Below, piece by piece: positions 1-8,095 of a stretch of 14,058 bases of DNA (position 1 is the stretch's first letter; each line of letters begins with the position of its first letter). A program made the position numbers and the translations under genes. The notes under the pieces were generated by a model. The model had not been told where the DNA came from and searched no databases. It was given only the letters and a program-made list of their open reading frames with translations. The DNA is from Peronospora farinosa (Eukaryota > Oomycota > Peronosporomycetes > Peronosporales > Peronosporaceae). The stretch spans positions 1-14,058 of the forward strand of contig CANTFK010000953.1 of NCBI GenBank assembly GCA_947646735.1. Direction: 5' to 3'.

Positions 1-496
1 GATCCACTTTCGTAAATGTGATATCCATTGATGGATTCACATGAGAAGGGATGACGCTACTTGTAGCTAGGCATCACGACGTCTCAGAAGGACGTCAGTT
101 GCGATCTTAAATCTAGATTTAAGATCATGCGACAGGATACGCTTCTAAACAGTCGCGTATCCGATCTATATATATATATATATATAAGCCAATCAGTAGT
201 TAAGTATATATTTAGTTATAATTAATTAAATATAGCTCAGTCTTGAATTTCCTTAAACAAACACACCACGCACCAGAAGTTGAGAAACTTCTGCGTGACG
301 TCGGTGTTTTAAGTGTTAAGAAGTTCGTTGCACTCTCGCTTAAGCGAGAGGCAACTGGTGGTACGACTGCTTAAGCAGTCGACCAACCTCCCAACCACCC
401 TCGCACGCGAAGGTAAGACGGTATAACCGCTTCCTCGCTTGTGCATAAGGTGTGTGCTCGTAGTACGAGGCAACTTCGTAGAAGTGCCCGTCTACA
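1..496. repeat. 490-bp LTR-like tandem unit, copy 1
   Basis: First of two head-to-tail copies; the same sequence restarts at 497. The unit holds a (TA)10 tract near 167-186 followed by TATAAGCCAAT, a promoter-like arrangement. It also holds many perfect inverted repeats: a 24-bp palindrome at 103-126, an 8-bp stem at 135-142/155-162, and two 18-bp palindromes with a central CTTAAG at 333-350 and 364-381. It ends in TCTACA, like the LTR end of element 1 (GCTACA). I infer an LTR or LTR derivative of a related element, but a TG start is not visible because the window begins exactly at the unit start. No coding potential seen. Confidence 0.8.
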
Positions 497-986
497 GATC
501 CACTTTCGTAAATGTGATATCCATTGATGGATTCACATGAGAAGGGATGACGCTACTTGTAGCTAGGCATCACGACGTCTCAGAAGGACGTCAGTTGCGA
601 TCTTAAATCTAGATTTAAGATCATGCGACAGGATACGCTTCTAAACAGTCGCGTATCCGGTCTATATATATATATAAGCCAATCAGTAGTTAAGTATATA
701 TTTAGTTATAATTAATTAAATATAGCTCAGTCTTGAATTTCCTTAAACAAACACACCACGCACCAGAAGTTGAGAAACTTCTGCGTGACGTCGGTGTTTT
801 AAGTGTTAAGAAGTTCGTTGCACTCTCGCTTAAGCGAGAGGCAACTGGTGGTACGACTGCTTAAGCAGTCGACCAACCTCCCAACCACCCTCGAACGCGA
901 AGGTAAGACGGTATAACCGCTTCCTCGCTTGTGCATAAGGTGTGTGCTCGTAGTACGAGGCAACTTCGTAGAAGTGCCCGTCTACA
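497..986. repeat. 490-bp LTR-like tandem unit, copy 2
   Basis: Second copy, differing from the first by two substitutions that I could find (near 660 and near 894) and by a shorter TA tract, (TA)7 instead of (TA)10. The palindromes recur at 823-840 and 854-871. Such identity implies recent duplication or homogenisation. The copy stops at TCTACA (981-986). The next base begins a stretch that reads in frame with element 2, so 986/987 is probably an insertion boundary. An open frame on the minus strand over 830-1060 is explained by palindromes and is not called. Confidence 0.8.
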
Positions 987-1027
987 GTATCACAGTGGTA
1001 GACAGTCACTTCGTACAGAAGCTGCCA
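987..1027 (+). pseudogene. 41-bp fragment of element 2 pol, stranded between two insertions
   Basis: Read from 989, the 13 codons ATC to CCA are open. If element 1 (1028-8734) and one copy of the 5-bp flank are removed, the frame continues directly into GAC GGA ACC at 8740, the first coding segment of element 2. The scrap is therefore likely the continuation of element 2 between the 490-bp doublet and element 1. The assignment is inference from frame continuity and the flank match; 13 codons are too few for a homology call. Confidence 0.5.
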
Positions 1028-1056
1028 CGTTACGGGGTTACACGACGGTTGTAACA

Positions 1057-1063
1057 TCATTCC
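1057..1063 (+). promoter_or_regulatory. possible oomycete-type initiator (TCATTCC) in the LTR
   Basis: TCATTCC followed by an A-rich stretch and TTT resembles the known oomycete initiator, whose core is TCATTYY. The copy in the 3' LTR is at 8125-8131. It lies only about 30 bp into the LTR, which would leave a very short U3. Weak call from motif likeness alone. Confidence 0.25.
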
Positions 1064-1342
1064 GAAAGTTTACGGTTGAAGTTTTCCTTTATTGCATTAA
1101 TGCATTTTGATACTTCTCTTTAGAGAGGTATTGATTATGAGCGTAAAAGATACGGTATTAGGTAACACCGTATCCTATCGATTAGGATTCGATAATCGAT
1201 AACGCTGTACTAAGTACATCATACATAGATGTGTAGACGATACGTCGTCCAATAGCAAAGTCTGCATATTATAATTACTATTATAGTAATTGATCTAGTG
1301 TAGGGTACTAAGAGTAGGACTATTCATAAAATCTAAAGCATA

Positions 1343-1348
1343 AATAAA
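1343..1348 (+). promoter_or_regulatory. possible AATAAA polyadenylation signal in the LTR
   Basis: AATAAA lies in an A-rich stretch of the 5' LTR and recurs at 8411-8416 in the 3' LTR, where it would be used. The only support is the hexamer and its place in the middle of the LTR. Confidence 0.25.
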
Positions 1349-1376
1349 ATCAGTTCTCATTTTGAGTTTAAGATCG

Positions 1377-1610
1377 CAAGTCGTTCTGACTTGTTCTCTT
1401 GTGCACTTCGTGCGTTGGTTCTCTGAACCTTCAAGCTTCTAGCTTGTTCTTGCACTCTGTGCGTAGGTTCTCTGAACCTTAAGCTTATTGCTTGCAGACT
1501 AAAAGTCTCTCTCCTAGTTTCTTAGAACAGGGTGACTTCTTAGTCGTTTAGTGAGCTCCTTCGAACTCAGTGGCTTTTAGCCGTAAATTTATTTAGTTCC
1601 CTAGAACTAA
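1377..1610 (+). other. hairpin train in the 5' LTR
   Basis: Successive perfect inverted repeats with mostly 3-5-nt loops: 1377-1393, 1403-1413, 1417-1429, 1432-1446, 1452-1462, 1465-1479, 1481-1493, 1496-1508, 1534-1545, 1572-1582 and 1593-1610. Loops are often TCT or TTC. The first three after 1400 (stems GCAC, GGTTC, AAGCT) repeat in the same order about 49 bp later. The same train is in the 3' LTR at +7068. It would lie in the element's RNA leader or 3' end if transcribed. Function unknown. Confidence 0.7.
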
Positions 1611-1668
1611 GAGGCTTTCATTCTAAAAGTCTTCCTCTGGCTAAAGAGCTGTGCAGCTCCGCTACACT

Positions 1669-1680
1669 TGGTAGCACTAG
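1669..1680 (+). other. primer-binding site of element 1
   Basis: TGGTAGCACTAG begins two bases after the 5' LTR end. TGG is the complement of the tRNA CCA end, and this is the expected place for minus-strand priming. The first eight bases also fit the 3' end of some initiator-methionine tRNAs, but the later bases do not, so the tRNA is not identified. Confidence 0.6.
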
Positions 1681-1725
1681 TAGTCAATTCTACACCTAAG
1701 TCTCTAAGACTGACTCTCTGTGAGG

Positions 1726-2828
1726 ATGGAGAATCAAAAACACCTCTCTGAGGCACAACGACTCGCCTTAGATAAACTCTCTGCGTTCGTCGGGCCCGAT
1801 CAAATCGAGGCTCTTTTGGCCCAAGGTCCCGAGGTTCTAAATGCTCGTCTTGAGGCCTTTATGCGTTATGAAGCAACGCTACTCGGGCTGGTCCACGACT
1901 AGGCATCGTCAGCTGCGCCGACGCAGTACATCCCGTTACCTGTTCTCGATGCAGATCCAAAGTCTCGCCCACTCGTTTTAGACGTGAAAACCTTTAAGGG
2001 GAAGGAGGGAGAAAATCTTCTCCTCTGGATACGAGAAGTTGAAATGGCAATGGATGCCGCCATGCTTGTATCAGATAAGCAACGAGTTTGCCTGATCATT
2101 TCTAAGCTCAGTGGAAGATCTAGAGAGTGGGATCTAACGATCGATGTCTCTGAAAATGCCGCATTTTCCACATGGTAATGCTTAAAAAGCAATAAACTTG
2201 CGTGTTTGCACCGCCTAATCAGGCTTATCGTGTGCGCTCACGCTTCTTATCTACCCGACAGGGTAAGAAAGAATTGTCGGACTATGTCCAAGAGTTGAGA
2301 ACTCTCATTGCTGTTATGCAGCAGGACCCACTGGCAGAGGATGTCCGAGTAACCATGTTTATGGAAGGACTTCGTACTGGGGTCGCCAGGACAGAAGTTT
2401 TACGTGTCGAGCCTTCGACTTTTGAGGAGGCAGTAAGCATAGCGTTTAACGCTAAATTTAATTTTAAATCTGCTCGATATGGTCTACCCTGGTATCAATC
2501 AAACAACTATAACAGGGCGGAACCCATGGACCTCAGCCATGCTGAAGAAGCTGAGCTTCAAGCTGCTGAGCAGCAAGGTAACATCCGTAGATGTTACATG
2601 TGTGTAAGCACTAGGCATCTCCGCCCTAGCTGTCCGTTGCGAAAGCAACGTTCCAATCGGCAGAGCCGAAACCCTGCTCCTAGCCAAAGGCGAGCACGTA
2701 GGGGAAAACGTCAACTCCCATTAGGCGCGGGCCGCCCTAATGGGAAAGAACAAAGTTCTGTTGAACCTTTAGGAGGAAAAGGTAAACAGGGCTTAACTCT
2801 GTGGAGTCTTCCATGGAACAGGATTACA
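1726..2828 (+). pseudogene. gag: gag of element 1 (capsid plus CCHC nucleocapsid), broken
   Basis: Gag would form the virus-like particle and bind the element RNA. The first ATG after the LTR is at 1726. The frame runs to an in-frame TAG at 1900-1902, continues in the same frame to TAA at 2176-2178, then moves to another frame from about 2190. The middle part (2202-2500) has the helical, charged look of a retrotransposon gag domain. A zinc knuckle CX2CX4HX4C is complete at codons 2592, 2601, 2616 and 2631, followed by an Arg/Lys-rich tail typical of nucleocapsid. The glycine usual in the knuckle is a serine. About 20-30 codons around 2150-2200 fit poorly, suggesting a small deletion or indels. 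The shift into the protease frame falls between about 2757 and 2830. Confidence 0.85.
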
Positions 2829-3157
2829 AGCCAGGCTTGTTGGTTGTGTCGGCAACCGTTAAGGGTTTTGAGAAACCATGGTCAATTCTAATTGATTCAG
2901 GGGAGTCGGGTAATTATGTCTGACTTCGTTCCCTTGAAGGGAGTCAGCTGTATGCTGAGGCGCTAGAAGCGCAAGAGGGTGACAGTATAACCGTTCGTCT
3001 TGCAACAGGTGTACGTGTCACCGTTTTTAAAGTTCCGTTGAGCTTAAAAGTGAAGTTTTTAGACTTCAATAGCGTTGAACGCTGTCTTTTCCTATATTTG
3101 GACTCGAGATATCATCTCATTTTTGGTATTGCCTGGCTGGAACGCCATGAGCCATGA
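2829..3157 (+). pseudogene. aspartic protease of element 1, broken
   Basis: Retropepsin-type protease that would cut the Gag-Pol polyprotein. The catalytic triplet Asp-Ser-Gly is at 2894-2902, preceded by hydrophobic residues (ILI) and followed by the expected Gly-Asn-Tyr-Val. A TGA at 2921-2923 interrupts the frame about nine codons after the aspartate. The rest of the domain is open up to TGA 3155-3157 and contains the typical C-terminal pattern of a tyrosine-rich strand followed by a hydrophobic Gly-containing strand (IFGIAWLE). Length, about 110 codons, is normal for a retroelement protease. After 3157 the sequence continues in another frame, so a one-base indel lies near 3157-3180. Confidence 0.82.
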
Positions 3158-3905
3158 ATCGATGGGAGATCAGAAACTTAGGCGCAAATCGCGATGTTTC
3201 TAGCGAAGCTTTGGAGAGTCATGAACCCACCTTTGCTAGGAAACAAAAGTGCTATTGGCGCAAGTCATTAACTGAGTCAGTTAGTGTGCTGGACATTGGA
3301 GTTTCTGAGTTGATAAACTCCAATGTCAACAATAATATTGTCGAGCAGAGCTCAGTGACACCTAGTGGAACGGCAAGTACTCCGTTGAGTGAAACTCATA
3401 GTAATATTGAGACACTGGATGTCGGTAATGGCATCGGCTCTCGTATAGAGCAAGTTAAGGTCGATGACCTTTTTAGTGATGTCACATGGACGGTGGCTCA
3501 CTGGATGTCGGTTATGACATCGGCTGTCGTATATAGCAGGTTAAGGTCAACAAATTTATAAACCTTGGGGATGATGGTATCCCAAGTAATTAAATAGTAC
3601 GGTCTCGTCAATGAGACGGCAGCATCGCCAGATGGCGTCTGCGAGACGCAAGGCGTCTGTTTTGTCACTTAGTGTTCAGTGACCAGTTGTATACCCTGGT
3701 CAACGGAGTGACAGGTGATGTAGGTAGTGAGGTTGTCCTTGAGGCCCTCTCATCATCAAACGCTCTCTTTTGGCTGGATGAGATGTCTGTGGATGAGTTT
3801 CATTAAGCCTTGAAGGCTGGTGCTCTATCCGATATGGTAGTCATTTGACCTAACCTCGAGCTGAGCTCATCCTCGCTTGTCTATGAGACAGTCCTTAAAG
3901 ATACA
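3158..3905 (+). pseudogene. protease-RT linker of element 1, broken
   Basis: Spacer region of pol between protease and reverse transcriptase. From 3154 one frame is open to 3561 and encodes a hydrophilic polypeptide rich in Ser, Thr, Val and Asn with no domain I recognise. From about 3729 a different frame resumes and leads into RT, with in-frame stops at 3804-3806 and 3846-3848. Bases 3418-3463 and 3504-3549 are imperfect copies, an 86-bp duplication that breaks the frame. Several perfect hairpins lie here, the longest a 13-bp stem at 3292-3304/3315-3327. Confidence 0.65.
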
Positions 3906-4879
3906 AGGCGGCACTTAGTGCACAAAGTGGATCATCTATTGAAGAATCCCTTAGATCCCTACTACCCTTTAGTTAAGGAATTTCAGGACGTGGTGTGCTA
4001 TGATCCACCGTCGGTCCTGCCCCCTGATTGGGGTGTACGTCATGAGATTAAATTAGTTCCTGGAACCAAATACTGCGTAACACGGCAGGGGCCTTTCCCA
4101 AAGAACAGTGTGACGTCATTGACGAGTTCTTTCGTGCAAAGCACGCAGCGGGTATGGTGCGTGAGAGTAAATCTCCGCACTCGACACCCACCTTCTGTGT
4201 AATGAAACTTAATGGTAAGTGGTGTATAACTCATGCTTATAATAAGCTTAATGCAGCCAATATACCTGCACAGGCTTCAATACCTAGAAAAGATGTTCTT
4301 CAGAACAATATGGTCGGTTGTACCATGTACAGTGCGCTCGACTTAGTCGATGGTTATTATTAATTGCTCATGCGAGCTAGCGATATTCCGCTTACTGCTG
4401 TTAGTGCTCCGAGCGGTATGCACTAGGATTGGTTAGTGATTCCCCAGGGGCTATCGAATGCTCCGGCTACGTTTAACCGTTTAGTGACGCAATTGTTTCG
4501 ACCCCATCGAAATTATGCACAGACGTACTTTGATGACATTTTTGTCCATAGTCGAGCTGAACATGGGCGGTCGGATATTGAGAACCATATTGTTCATTTA
4601 CGAGCTGTGCTCGAGTGCATGCGCACTAATAAGCTATATGCTAATGCATCTAAGTGCATCTTCAGCGCCGAAGAAATCCCCTTTTTAGGGTGCTTCATTG
4701 AGAAGCGAGGAATACGAGCGGATCCCACTAAGGTCAAAGCCATAGTCGATTGGCCTGTTCCACAGTCTCAGAAGGACTTGCGTAAATGGCTTGGCCTGGC
4801 AAATTACTTACACAAGTATAGCGAGAATTACGCTGATATGGCTCGGCCATTATCCAATTTTCTTAAAGAGGATGTGTAA
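3906..4879 (+). pseudogene. pol: reverse transcriptase of element 1, broken
   Basis: RNA-dependent DNA polymerase of a Ty3/Gypsy element. The N-terminal part (3918-4100) has the expected Asp-Pro-Pro...Leu-Pro and His-Glu-Ile motifs. A frameshift near 4100 is followed by the fingers/palm segment. The first catalytic Asp sits at 4340-4342 in LDLVDGYY, followed by TAA at 4361-4363 and TAG at 4424-4426. The PQGLSNAP motif follows, and FDD with both metal-binding Asp residues is at 4529-4537. The thumb and connection region runs to TAA at 4877-4879. All three catalytic aspartates survive; the inactivating lesions are three stops and one frameshift. Confidence 0.93.
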
Positions 4880-5345
4880 TGGTGTTGGCATGCCGAACAT
4901 GAGGATGCTTTTCAAGCGTTGAAGGATAGCCTTCTTCATACTCCTAATTTGGTTTTGCCAGACGCTGACCGACCGTTTAGCGCCGTCTGTGACGCGTCGG
5001 ATTTGCCATTGGCAGTGCTCTGTTACAAACAGATGATGAAGGCCTTGAGCGTGTGATCACTTTGAATCTCGCCAACTGAAAGCTGCAGAAAAGAACTATC
5101 TAGTACATGACAAAGAGCTACTTGCGATGAAGTATGCTCTAGTCATATTCAGAGTTCATCTGCTGGGCTCGAAGACTTTTGTGATCTATACCGATCATAC
5201 GTCTTTACGAACTGCGACTCAGTCGCCGCATCTCTCGCAGAGAATGGCCAGATGGCTGTCATTCTTTGTCGAATATAATTTCGAGGTAAAATATAAGCCG
5301 GGAAAGCAAAACGCTTTGGCTGATGCGTTGTCACGCAGACCTGAC
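4880..5345 (+). pseudogene. pol: RNase H of element 1, broken
   Basis: RNase H that would degrade the RNA strand during reverse transcription. It follows RT directly. Its first catalytic Asp is in CDASD (codon 4991-4993). The Glu in HDKELLAMKYAL, the Asp in YTDH (near 5191) and the late Asp in ADALSRRP (near 5320) are also visible, so the active-site set looks complete. One-base indels near 5000 and near 5065 break the frame, giving a TGA soon after the first strand. Confidence 0.88.
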
Positions 5346-6300
5346 TATGAGCTTGCTCATGGTACGACGTTGTCGTCTTCGATCATTGATCTCATTCGGA
5401 CGGCGTATGCTAAATATGATCATTGTATAGCGCTGCTACATGCTCTTGGCAGTATTAATTTAAAGACTCGGACATTACATTGTCGGCACGATTACGTGCG
5501 AGCCTCCATCGATATTCTATCGATGAGGGGTTGTTGTACTATCGTACAGATGTGGCAAATTCTCCGCGTATTGTGGTTCCCCATGACGAGGATCTGAAGT
5601 ATCGTATCCTCTATGAGGTACATGACACCGCCATTGGTGGTCATTTGGATCGTGAAAAGATCTATGGGGCGGTACGCCAAAGTTATTGGTGGCCCAAATC
5701 ATATAAATGGGTGAGCACATATGTGCGTACGTGTGAAACGTGTCAACGGGTAAAAACCCTCGCCCCATTCGGCATCGTCGCTGGCTAGTTTGCCTATCCC
5801 ACTGGGTGCTGGGAGTCCATTAGTATGGAATTTGTGTTTGGCCTACCGAAACTTTCGCATGGCAACACAGGTTTTGTGGTCTTTGTTAACCGTTTGAGCA
5901 AGATGGCTCAATTAGCGGCTGTACCAGACTCGATTGATGGTGAAGGCACAGTGGAGCTGTTTATAGATCGAAGGTTTTGCAAACATGGCTTGCCAGTGGC
6001 AATTGTTTCTATCCGTGATCCTTGTTTCACGACTTAATTTTGGAAGTCCGTCTTCCAGGTGCTAGGCACTCGATTGGGCATGTCCACAGCGGATCATCCG
6101 CAAACAGATGGAGAAACTGAGCTTGTTAATCACTTCGTTAAATTATCTTTCGCAGCGTTTGTGCTGAAACTTCTAAGCGTTGCAGCTCTATGCTCCCTGT
6201 TGTTGAGTTTGCACCCAATATACACTCCGTGCGTGCCTCTACCGGCTACACTCCGTTCTATGTGAATGGTCTCACGCACCCACGCGTTCCGTTAACGCTA
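5346..6300 (+). pseudogene. pol: integrase of element 1, broken, catalytic residues lost
   Basis: Would insert element DNA into the genome. An HHCC zinc-binding N-terminus is visible: two His in the HDTAIGGH segment (5621-5650) and CX2C in CETCQRVK near 5735. A frameshift near 5470 and stops at 5786-5788 and 6035-6037 precede a frameshift near 6145 and a TGA near 6313. In the DDE core the first Asp is replaced by Glu at 5828-5830, the second by Ile at 6011-6013, and the Glu at 6119-6121 is kept. Two of three catalytic residues are therefore changed, so the enzyme would be dead even without the stops. Confidence 0.9.
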
Positions 6301-6311
6301 CCACCGAGTGG

Positions 6312-6728
6312 TTGAAGCTTGGTGGGGGAGAGGTTGCCGAACGGCTTGCTGATGTCAGCCCTAATACTGTTAAGAAACAGGTAAACGCGTTTCTCTCAAC
6401 GCGACTAAATGTCTTACGACATGTGCAAGACGCAAGGGCTGATAGCCAAGACGAACAGAAGGAATATTCGGATGCTAAAGACAGGAGTTGTATTGATTAT
6501 TATGAGGTCGGAGACCAAGTATTACTTAATGCTAAAAAACTACCTACCAATGTAGTATCTGCGGTCTTTAAGACAAAATTGCTTCCGCGCTTTATCGGAC
6601 CCTTTACTATCGTGGACAAGAAAGGCCTATCGTATACGCTTAATTTGCCGCGCAGATTGCATACACATCCCGTGTTCTATGTCGGTATGCTGAAACCATA
6701 TCGGGATCCGTCCCAAGTGAATACTTAA
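6312..6728 (+). pseudogene. integrase C-terminal region (GPY/F-like module) of element 1
   Basis: An open stretch continuing pol in a new frame. It starts with an alpha-helical charged part, then VGDQVLL and FIGPFTIVDKKG, the GPF signature of the GPY/F module found after the integrase core in Ty3/Gypsy elements, then LPRRLHTHPVFYVGMLKPY, a conserved end of this region. In the family this module helps IN multimerise and choose targets. It stops at TAA 6726-6728, after which the frame is poorly conserved until the chromodomain. Confidence 0.88.
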
Positions 6729-6936
6729 ACGCTCGCGTCGAACGCATCGGCATTGCCGCGGGACGCATCATCTGCACCAAAAGGTCAAGCTGCCTTTTCA
6801 CTTGGGTTCGACCCTGCTTCAACGACCCCAGGCGAGTGCACTGTCTCAAGAAGACACTCCACTTCCTAAAGTATCTCAGCATGAGCTTGTGACGATACAC
6901 CGGCCTCCTCCGGCATTGCTGGATGTGCAGTAAAAC

Positions 6937-7110
6937 CTTCATTTACATGTGGAACGTCATTTGCAGAAACGTCGCCAACACGGTCAAAACCAGTATCTGG
7001 TGAAGTGGCGGGGATATCCCGAGTCGTGGAACTCATGGGAGTTTGAGGTTCCCTTACAGAAGTATTGCCCATACGCCGTGGACGTATTAAACGTCGTGCG
7101 CAGGGCCAAC
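6937..7110 (+). pseudogene. chromodomain at the pol C-terminus of element 1
   Basis: Chromodomains bind methylated histone tails and steer chromovirus integration into heterochromatin. The segment from about 6949 carries VERHLQKRR, then QYLVKWRGYPESWNSWEFE, the classic core with Tyr, Trp and the acidic residue of the binding groove, followed by a helix. A TAA near 6931 separates it from upstream pol. The frame after about 7110 runs on to a TGA near 7179 without recognisable domain. The 3' part overlaps the end of the antisense ORF. Confidence 0.9.
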
Positions 7111-7985
7111 CTGTTGGCGATGATATTTCTCACCAGTAGTGGTGAGGGTAGGCGAGTTAGCGGCCTCGGCCTGTCTTGAACTTGCGGCTACAGGAGTAGC
7201 CGAAACATTGGGGAGCTGAGTAGCAGACGCATATTGCGTTCGTTGAGACTTCAACTTTCCTCGGGCCTTCAGTTTAGCGTAATCGTAACACATTTTCCGT
7301 TCGAGACGAAAATCTGCCACGTCGGCACTTACCCGTAGAGCCCACATGCTGATTAAACGTCGCGCATAATGCGCCCAGCGGCTAAAATACGTGTCTTTTT
7401 CTTCCTCGGTGCCCCCCGCAAACAGAAGGATGGGGACACTCTTTAAAGGAGGGACTGGTGTACCGTGCACTTGTCTGTTGAGGCGTGCCAAGTATTGGCT
7501 TTGCGTAGTGATGTGGGGTTCCAGATAGCGTTTTCAAAGGGCCGTTCGCGTAGCGATCATCCTCGGGTGAAATGGCCTCAGGCTCAATGGCCCAGCCAGA
7601 AAGGGAATGTCCAGATGCCTCCTTAAGGCGTTTTTCCGCTGCAAGTGGTCTGAACCTATACTGTCGGTGGTCCTGAAGCCTCGCCATATTCTTCGTCCGG
7701 CGCTTGGCGCCTTCCTCTTGGTCGATGGTCTGCTGCTGCTGCTCGTCGAGTGGGTTAGTAACCGTCGCTGTTGTTGATACGTCAGGCGGGTGTTAGCGCA
7801 TCTGCAGCAACACGTTCCGGGAATGGATTCGGTGCATGACTATTGTCATCTTCACCTGTAAGGGTGGCTACAGGGGGCCCATCGGGTCTCACAAAGACGG
7901 TGTCACTTTCGTAATCAACCGCTTTGTCAAGGTCGCCTTCGATGAGGTCCCGTAGATTTTGTGACTTATTGCCAGGAGGCGTCAT
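7087..7985 (-). pseudogene. antisense ORF between pol and the 3' LTR, three frames
   Basis: Three open minus-strand segments line up head to tail: about 8027-7782 (first ATG at 7985-7983), about 7786-7520 with continuation to 7382, and about 7500 to 7087. Each join needs one small indel, so they look like one former gene of about 300 codons. The product would be hydrophilic, with an acidic N-terminal third (GEDDNS, ESD), a Gln run near 7735 followed by a basic patch (KRRTKN), and a C-terminal third with Trp, Tyr and Arg/Lys-rich helices (RWAHYARR, LERKMCYDYAK). I recognise no domain. Plus-strand frames over 7180-8030 are short. It could be a captured host gene, an element-specific accessory gene or an accident of composition; the first two are favoured by its length and position. 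Confidence 0.5.
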
Positions 7986-8083
7986 GTTAGGTGTCGTGAA
8001 CAAACCGTAAGGTTTAAATGCTCGCTAAAGCACTACTTCAAAGAGGAAAGTTGTCGAATGACATTTTATGGGAACGTCAGTCT

Positions 8084-8095
8084 GGTGGGGGAGAG
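8084..8095 (+). other. polypurine tract of element 1
   Basis: GGTGGGGGAGAG lies immediately before the 3' LTR start TGTAACGG. This is the site and composition expected of the plus-strand primer in reverse transcription. Confidence 0.85.

Larger units (their letters stand above)
1028..1666 (+). repeat. 5' LTR of element 1
   Basis: 639 bp, matching 8096-8734 with eight differences (1028, 1031, 1180, 1592, 1649, 1654, 1660, 1662). It ends TACA. Its first bases are CGTTACGG where the 3' LTR has the canonical TGTAACGG, so the outer end appears mutated. The right half, 1377-1610, is a chain of short perfect hairpins. An 8-bp stem lies at 1273-1280/1284-1291 and another near 1148-1173. Confidence 0.95.

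Noticed and set aside
830..1060. 76-codon minus-strand open frame across the 490-bp repeat and the LTR start
   Set aside because: It crosses an insertion boundary and runs through palindromes; composition looks random and no domain is visible.
1900..1902. Programmed readthrough at the early gag stop
   Set aside because: The stop lies within the first 60 codons of gag, not at a gag-pol border, and is one of many lesions; simple decay explains it.
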